Below are positions 7,442-10,957 of a stretch of 10,957 nucleotides of DNA, one piece after another. Each line of letters opens with the position of its first letter. Position 1 is the stretch's first letter. Below the pieces are notes generated by a model. The model searched no databases, was not told where the DNA came from, and saw nothing but the letters and a program-made list of their open reading frames with translations. Both the position numbers and the translations under genes were made by a program. Origin of the DNA: an uncultured Bacteroidota bacterium (GTDB taxonomy: Bacteria > Bacteroidota > Bacteroidia > Flavobacteriales > Flavobacteriaceae). The DNA lies in NCBI GenBank assembly GCA_903879875.1, contig CAIRNC010000427.1, positions 1-10,957 of the forward strand, in the 5' to 3' direction.

Positions 7442-9508
7442 ATGAAAAATTCTTCTTTATTTAAGATACTGATTTTATTCTCAATCCTCTTTTTTGCTAT
7501 TTCTGTAAATTCATATTCGCAAACCTTTACAGACAGCAACTTACCCATTGTTATTATTAATACCGACATTGATCCTGCAACTAGTTTACCATTAGAAATT
7601 CAGGATTCACAAAGGGTTTTGGCCAACATGAAAATAATTAAGCATCCTGATGGGGCTCGAAATTATTTAACTGACAGCAATACAAGCGCTTTTTTAAATT
7701 ATAATGGTAGAATTAATATAGAAATAAGAGGTTCTACCTCTCAATTACTGCCTAAAAAACCCTATTCTTTAACTACACTTCAGGCCGATAATGTATCGAA
7801 CAACAATGTCAGTATTTTTGGGATGCCTTCTGAAAACGACTGGATATTGAATTCATTAGCCTATGATTCTTCATTGATTCGAGACTATTTATCGTATAAT
7901 TTATCTCAAAAAATGGGGAATTATGCTGTGAAAACACAGTATTGCGAAGTGCTTCTAAATGGAGTATATGTAGGGCTTTATTTGTTTCAAGAAAAAATTA
8001 AAGCCGATAGTAATCGAGTAAATATTCTTAAGATTACAACTACTGATAATACAGGGGATAATTTAACCGGTGGTTATATAACAAAAGTCGATAAAACAAC
8101 TGGAGGTGATCCAATTGCTTGGACAACAACTTCCTATTTAAATGAAAACGTAAATTACATACATGATTTGCCTAAACCTATAGATGTTACAACTGAACAA
8201 GACAACTATATTCACAACGAATTTTCCAAACTTCAAGCTGCAGCAACAGCTCATAACACGGGTTTGCAAAATGGATTTGCAACTCTGATAGACGTGCCAT
8301 CATTCGTAGATTTTATGATTACTAATGAGGTAGCAGCCAATGTAGATGCTTATCAATACAGTACTTATTTTCATAAAGACCGTAAAGGAAAACTCCGTGC
8401 AGGTCCAATTTGGGATTTTAATCTTACTTTCGGAAATGATTTGTTTTTAATGGGATTTGATAGGAGTAAATACAATACATGGCAATTTTCAAATGGCGAT
8501 AATGAAGGTTCAAAATTTTGGAAAGATCTCTATGACACCTCATTGTTTAAATGTTATTTAGCTAAAAGATTAAACAGTCTTACTCAAGTTGGGCAACCTT
8601 TGAATATTGTAGAGAGAAATTCTTTTATTGACACAACTGTTTTGTTAATAAATGAAGCTATGGATCGAGAAAACCTGAAATGGGCTACATTAACAAATTT
8701 TCAAACAGAAATTACCAATATCAAAACGTTTTTGAATGACCGTATAAATTGGATGACGACAGCTTTAGGATCAACATCGAGTTGTATAAATCCAACAATA
8801 CCCAATCTTGTCATATCAAAAATCAATTACAATCCTGCCACAACAACGGCTTACCCATTAAGTAATGACCAAGAGTTTATTGAAATCACTAATCCGACTT
8901 CAAATACAATAAATTTTTCGGGCATCTATTTCAGTAAACTTGGATTGAGTTATCAGTTTCCTTATAACTCAACGCTAAATGCAAATTCTAGCTTATTTTT
9001 AGCCGCCAATACAACTCTATTTCAGACTCAAAATGGCTTTTCTGCTTTTGGTCAATTCACTCGAAATTTATCAAATAAATCTCAAAAGTTAGTACTTTCA
9101 GATGCTTTTGGAAATACAATCGATACTGTTGAATATTTTGATTCTGCTCCATGGCCAACAGCAGCCGATGGAAATGGTAGTTATTTGAAATTAACAGACA
9201 CCAATTTAGATAATAACATTGCTTCAAGTTGGGAGGCAAGTAATAGTTTGCTTAATATTAATAATGAGTTATTTGATAATGAATTTATAATTACTCCAAA
9301 TCCTACAAGTAATTATTTTTATATAAAGTCGAAAATTGTAATCAATAAAATTGAAATATTTGATGTTTTAGGAAAATTAAAACAATCCCCTTTACAAAAT
9401 AACAAAGAAGTATATTGTAATGTTTCTAATCTACCAACAGGATGTTACATAATTAAGATTTATGGCGAAAATGGTATCTCGACCAAAAAATTACTCAAAA
9501 GAGATTAA
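7442..9508 (+). CDS. Secreted CotH kinase-family protein with lamin-tail domain and T9SS type A sorting domain
   Basis: 688 aa, ATG start directly followed by a signal peptide (MKNSSLFKILILFSILFFAI..., cleavage near SYS|Q at 26). Residues about 88-440 are a CotH-type kinase-like domain: IEIRGSTSQLLPKKPYSL (93-110), FGMPSENDWILNS (126-138), LNGVYVGLYLFQEKIK (172-187), NEVAANVDAYQYS (295-307) and AGPIWDFNLTFGND (320-333). Asp302 and Asp325 are 23 residues apart, the same spacing as the catalytic and metal-binding aspartates recalled for Bacillus CotH (228 and 251), so activity is plausible. Residues 456-600 are a lamin-tail domain (LVISKINYNP, DQEFIEITNP, FSGIYFSK). Residues 614-688 are a T9SS type A sorting domain (ITPNPTSNYFYIKS, IEIFDVLGKL, LPTGCYIIKIY, then a basic end). 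Bacillus CotH phosphorylates spore coat proteins; the target here is unknown. The gene is monocistronic, divergent from clpS. Confidence 0.93.
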   Translation: MKNSSLFKILILFSILFFAISVNSYSQTFTDSNLPIVIINTDIDPATSLPLEIQDSQRVLANMKIIKHPDGARNYLTDSNTSAFLNYNGRINIEIRGSTSQLLPKKPYSLTTLQADNVSNNNVSIFGMPSENDWILNSLAYDSSLIRDYLSYNLSQKMGNYAVKTQYCEVLLNGVYVGLYLFQEKIKADSNRVNILKITTTDNTGDNLTGGYITKVDKTTGGDPIAWTTTSYLNENVNYIHDLPKPIDVTTEQDNYIHNEFSKLQAAATAHNTGLQNGFATLIDVPSFVDFMITNEVAANVDAYQYSTYFHKDRKGKLRAGPIWDFNLTFGNDLFLMGFDRSKYNTWQFSNGDNEGSKFWKDLYDTSLFKCYLAKRLNSLTQVGQPLNIVERNSFIDTTVLLINEAMDRENLKWATLTNFQTEITNIKTFLNDRINWMTTALGSTSSCINPTIPNLVISKINYNPATTTAYPLSNDQEFIEITNPTSNTINFSGIYFSKLGLSYQFPYNSTLNANSSLFLAANTTLFQTQNGFSAFGQFTRNLSNKSQKLVLSDAFGNTIDTVEYFDSAPWPTAADGNGSYLKLTDTNLDNNIASSWEASNSLLNINNELFDNEFIITPNPTSNYFYIKSKIVINKIEIFDVLGKLKQSPLQNNKEVYCNVSNLPTGCYIIKIYGENGISTKKLLKRD

Positions 9509-9547
9509 TCTTTTTATCGTTATGTAGTGTAAAATTTTATTCTTGCT

Positions 9548-9564
9548 TAAACCACAAAGGTTTA
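9548..9564 (+). terminator. Possible weak terminator after the CotH-type gene
   Basis: TAAACC and GGTTTA form a perfect 6-bp stem with a 5-nt loop, 39 nt after the CotH-type stop. Only a broken T-run (TTTCG) follows, so this is a weak candidate. Confidence 0.3.
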
Positions 9565-9636
9565 TTTCGAAAAAATAGAGTTAAAATGCCAAATTTCCAA
9601 TTTCAAAAACTGACTCACGACTTGTAAAAAATTGTT

Positions 9637-9681
9637 TAAAACCAAGTTACTACTGCAACAAATGGTTTTAGAAAGTAACTT
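9637..9681 (+). repeat. Two interleaved inverted repeats (pseudoknot-like topology)
   Basis: Arm A TAAAACCA (9637-9644) pairs perfectly with TGGTTTTA (9663-9670). Arm B AAGTTAC (9644-9650, sharing one base with A) pairs perfectly with GTAACTT (9675-9681). The order is A-B-A'-B', so the two stems cannot form as simple nested hairpins. They are either alternatives or an H-type pseudoknot, although zero spacing between A and B would be tight. It lies between the CotH-type gene and the small membrane-protein gene; function unknown. Confidence 0.5.
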
Positions 9682-9784
9682 TTAGGGAATAAATATACTT
9701 TGCAAAAAAGGGAATAGCTGTAGAAATAGTGCACAATTGTTATTTTTTTCGATATTTGCATTTCAAAAAATAAACAATTGCTAT

Positions 9785-9967
9785 ATGGGAATGAATAAAA
9801 ATACGGTTTTAGGATGGGCAACTTTAATTATGGTTATAATGGGCTTATTGTTGATAGGTCTTGGAGCTTTTAGATATAGCGAAGTTTCAGGTTGGGGCTT
9901 TGTAGCTGTTGGAGTTGGGTTCCTTGCTAATGCGTGGGTTTTTAGTGCTTTAAAAGGAAGGCTTTAA
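9785..9967 (+). CDS. Small two-helix membrane protein (CAL67264 family)
   Basis: 60 aa from ATG 9785 (58 aa if the second ATG at 9791 is used). An in-frame TTG at 9737 would add 16 residues that look like untranslated leader. Residues about 7-25 (TVLGWATLIMVIMGLLLIGL) and 32-52 (GWGFVAVGVGFLANAWVFSA) form two glycine-rich membrane helices joined by a short loop AFRYSEVSGW, with a basic tail KGRL. The sequence resembles what annotators call the CAL67264 family membrane protein of Flavobacteriia, recalled rather than searched. The function is unknown. It is followed 114 nt later by ettA on the same strand, but a separate promoter between them argues against tight coupling. Interleaved inverted repeats lie about 100 nt upstream. 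Confidence 0.8.
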   Translation: MGMNKNTVLGWATLIMVIMGLLLIGLGAFRYSEVSGWGFVAVGVGFLANAWVFSALKGRL

Positions 9968-9985
9968 TAGATGCTATAAAATAAC

Positions 9986-10000
9986 CTTCAGTGAAGTTTT
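9986..10000 (+). terminator. Possible short terminator after the small membrane-protein gene
   Basis: CTTC-AGT-GAAG (9986-9996) is a 4-bp stem with a 3-nt loop, followed by TTTT (9997-10000), 18 nt after the stop at 9967. The flanking AA/TT can extend it past one mismatch. It overlaps the region expected to hold the ettA -33 element, so the two readings compete. Confidence 0.3.
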
Positions 10001-10007
10001 AATATAA

Positions 10008-10015
10008 TATATTTG
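10008..10015 (+). promoter_or_regulatory. Candidate -7 box of the ettA promoter
   Basis: TATATTTG is an exact TAnnTTTG match 66 nt before the ettA ATG. At the -33 position, 18 nt upstream, the sequence is TTC (9987-9989), one base off TTG. Initiation here would make ettA independent of the small membrane-protein gene and give a leader of about 60 nt containing a small GC hairpin. Confidence 0.5.
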
Positions 10016-10031
10016 TAAAAATCAAACCAAT

Positions 10032-10049
10032 CCCATGCATTAATGTGGG
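10032..10049 (+). other. Small hairpin in the predicted ettA leader
   Basis: CCCA (10032-10035) can pair with TGGG (10046-10049), with a possible inner CA/TG pair. It is a GC-rich island in AT-rich DNA, 32 nt before the ettA start and just downstream of the candidate -7 box. It may affect the leader, but the stem is short. Confidence 0.25.
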
Positions 10050-10081
10050 TTAAAAATTAATAAAAAACAATTTATACTACA

Positions 10082-10957
10082 ATGGCAGATGATAAAAAAG
10101 TAATCTTCTCAATGCAAAAATTGAGTAAGACCTATTCAAGCAGTGACAAACAAGTTTTAAAAAATATTTATTTGAGCTTTTTCTATGGCGCTAAAATTGG
10201 AATTCTAGGACTTAACGGTTCTGGAAAGTCCTCCTTATTGAAAATCATTGCAGGTGTCGATAAAAATTATCAAGGCGATGTGGTGTTTCAACCCGGTTAT
10301 ACTGTTGGCTATTTGGAGCAAGAACCTATTTTAGACGACACAAAAACCGTTATCGAAATTGTAAAAGAAGGAGTTGCTGAAACCATGGCCGTTTTGGACG
10401 AGTTCAACAAAATCAATGATAGTTTTGGTTTGCCAGAAGTCTATGAAGATGCAGACAAAATGCAACAATTGATGGATCGTCAAGCTGATTTACAAGATAA
10501 GATTGATGCATTAGGTGCTTGGGAAATTGACACCAAATTAGAAATCGCAATGGATGCTTTGCGCACTCCAGAACCCGATATGTTAATCAAAAACTTATCA
10601 GGAGGAGAGCGTCGTCGAGTGGCTTTATGTCGATTGTTATTACAACAACCTGATGTTTTGCTTTTGGATGAGCCTACCAATCACTTGGATGCAGAAAGCG
10701 TGTTGTGGTTAGAGCAACATTTAGCCCAATATGCAGGAACTGTAATTGCGGTAACGCACGACCGTTATTTCTTAGACAATGTAGCAGGTTGGATTTTAGA
10801 ATTGGATAGAGGAGAAGGCATTCCATGGAAAGGAAATTATTCTTCTTGGTTGGATCAAAAATCGAATCGAATGGCTATGGAAGAAAAGGTAGCTTCTAAA
10901 CGTAGAAAAACATTGGAGCGTGAGTTGGATTGGGTACGTCAAGGTTCAAAAGGACGT
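10082..10957 (+). CDS. ettA: Energy-dependent translational throttle protein EttA (ABC-F), 5' part
   Basis: The frame is open from ATG 10082 to the right edge (292 codons); full-length EttA is about 560 aa, so the second ATPase domain is outside. The first ATPase domain has Walker A GLNGSGKS (43-50), signature LSGGERRR (172-179), Walker B LLLDEPTNHLD (193-203) and H-loop His226. The helical arm characteristic of EttA is inserted at about residues 95-145. The interdomain linker begins near residue 255 (WLDQKSNRMAMEEK, basic KRRKTLERELDWVRQG). There is no membrane segment. Family knowledge: ABC-F proteins bind the ribosomal E site, and EttA gates the first elongation cycles according to ATP/ADP level. 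The DEPTNHLD Walker B and the EttA-style ending ERELDWVRQG separate it from resistance-type ABC-F proteins. A consensus -7 box lies about 66 nt upstream. Confidence 0.95.
   Translation, partial: MADDKKVIFSMQKLSKTYSSSDKQVLKNIYLSFFYGAKIGILGLNGSGKSSLLKIIAGVDKNYQGDVVFQPGYTVGYLEQEPILDDTKTVIEIVKEGVAETMAVLDEFNKINDSFGLPEVYEDADKMQQLMDRQADLQDKIDALGAWEIDTKLEIAMDALRTPEPDMLIKNLSGGERRRVALCRLLLQQPDVLLLDEPTNHLDAESVLWLEQHLAQYAGTVIAVTHDRYFLDNVAGWILELDRGEGIPWKGNYSSWLDQKSNRMAMEEKVASKRRKTLERELDWVRQGSKGR

Noticed and set aside
9751..9758. GATATTTG as a promoter box for the small membrane protein
   Set aside because: The first base breaks TAnnTTTG and no TTG lies at the right distance, so I did not call it.
9737..9784. 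N-terminal extension of the small membrane protein to a TTG at 9737
   Set aside because: The added residues look like translated leader, and two ATGs (9785 and 9791) directly precede the conserved-looking part.
9057..9821. Minus-strand frames at 9057-9239 and 9636-9821
   Set aside because: The first is antisense to the lamin-tail domain; the second is an aromatic-rich AT-biased frame crossing an intergenic region, with no start context.
10480..10680. 66-codon minus-strand frame opposite ettA
   Set aside because: It is antisense to the conserved LSGGE to Walker B segment of ettA.

Overview
The window looks like chromosomal DNA of a Flavobacterium-type member of the Bacteroidota. Three things point there. 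The base composition is very AT-rich. Three proteins carry, or belong to families that carry, type IX secretion (T9SS) features: a type B (gliding-motility-associated) C-terminal domain, a type A C-terminal domain, and a typical flavobacterial IgGFc-binding-like surface protein. Candidate promoters also fit the Bacteroidota consensus (TTG about 19 nt upstream of TAnnTTTG) rather than the E. coli one. I see no mobile element, CRISPR array, tRNA or rRNA.

Left half, minus strand, read right to left: an ABC-2 type exporter (ATPase 6610-5714, permease 5669-4821), then two large secreted surface proteins: a choice-of-anchor L protein with a T9SS type B sorting domain (4804-2510), and an IgGFc-binding-like protein with calcium-binding Asp repeats (2480 to beyond the left edge). 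Gaps are only 44, 16 and 29 nt, so the four genes could be co-transcribed. Each surface-protein gene also has its own promoter-like motif overlapping the end of the gene before it. The ATPase has to start at a TTG codon.

Middle: clpS (7085-6810, minus), the N-degron adaptor of the Clp protease, is a single-gene unit with a good promoter and a hairpin plus T-run terminator. A 356-nt intergenic region separates it from a divergent gene (7442-9508, plus) for a secreted CotH-type kinase-like protein fused to a lamin-tail domain and a T9SS type A sorting domain.

Right: a 60-aa two-helix membrane protein of the kind named CAL67264 family (9785-9967), then the 5' part of ettA (10082 to the right edge), an ABC-F translation factor. 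An interleaved pair of inverted repeats lies before the small gene, and a consensus promoter lies before ettA.

Most of the content is ordinary flavobacterial cell-surface and housekeeping material. The best leads are the exporter/surface-protein cluster with its very short predicted leaders, the secreted CotH-LTD protein, and the unexplained interleaved repeats at 9637-9681. I found no convincing evidence of a wholly new system.
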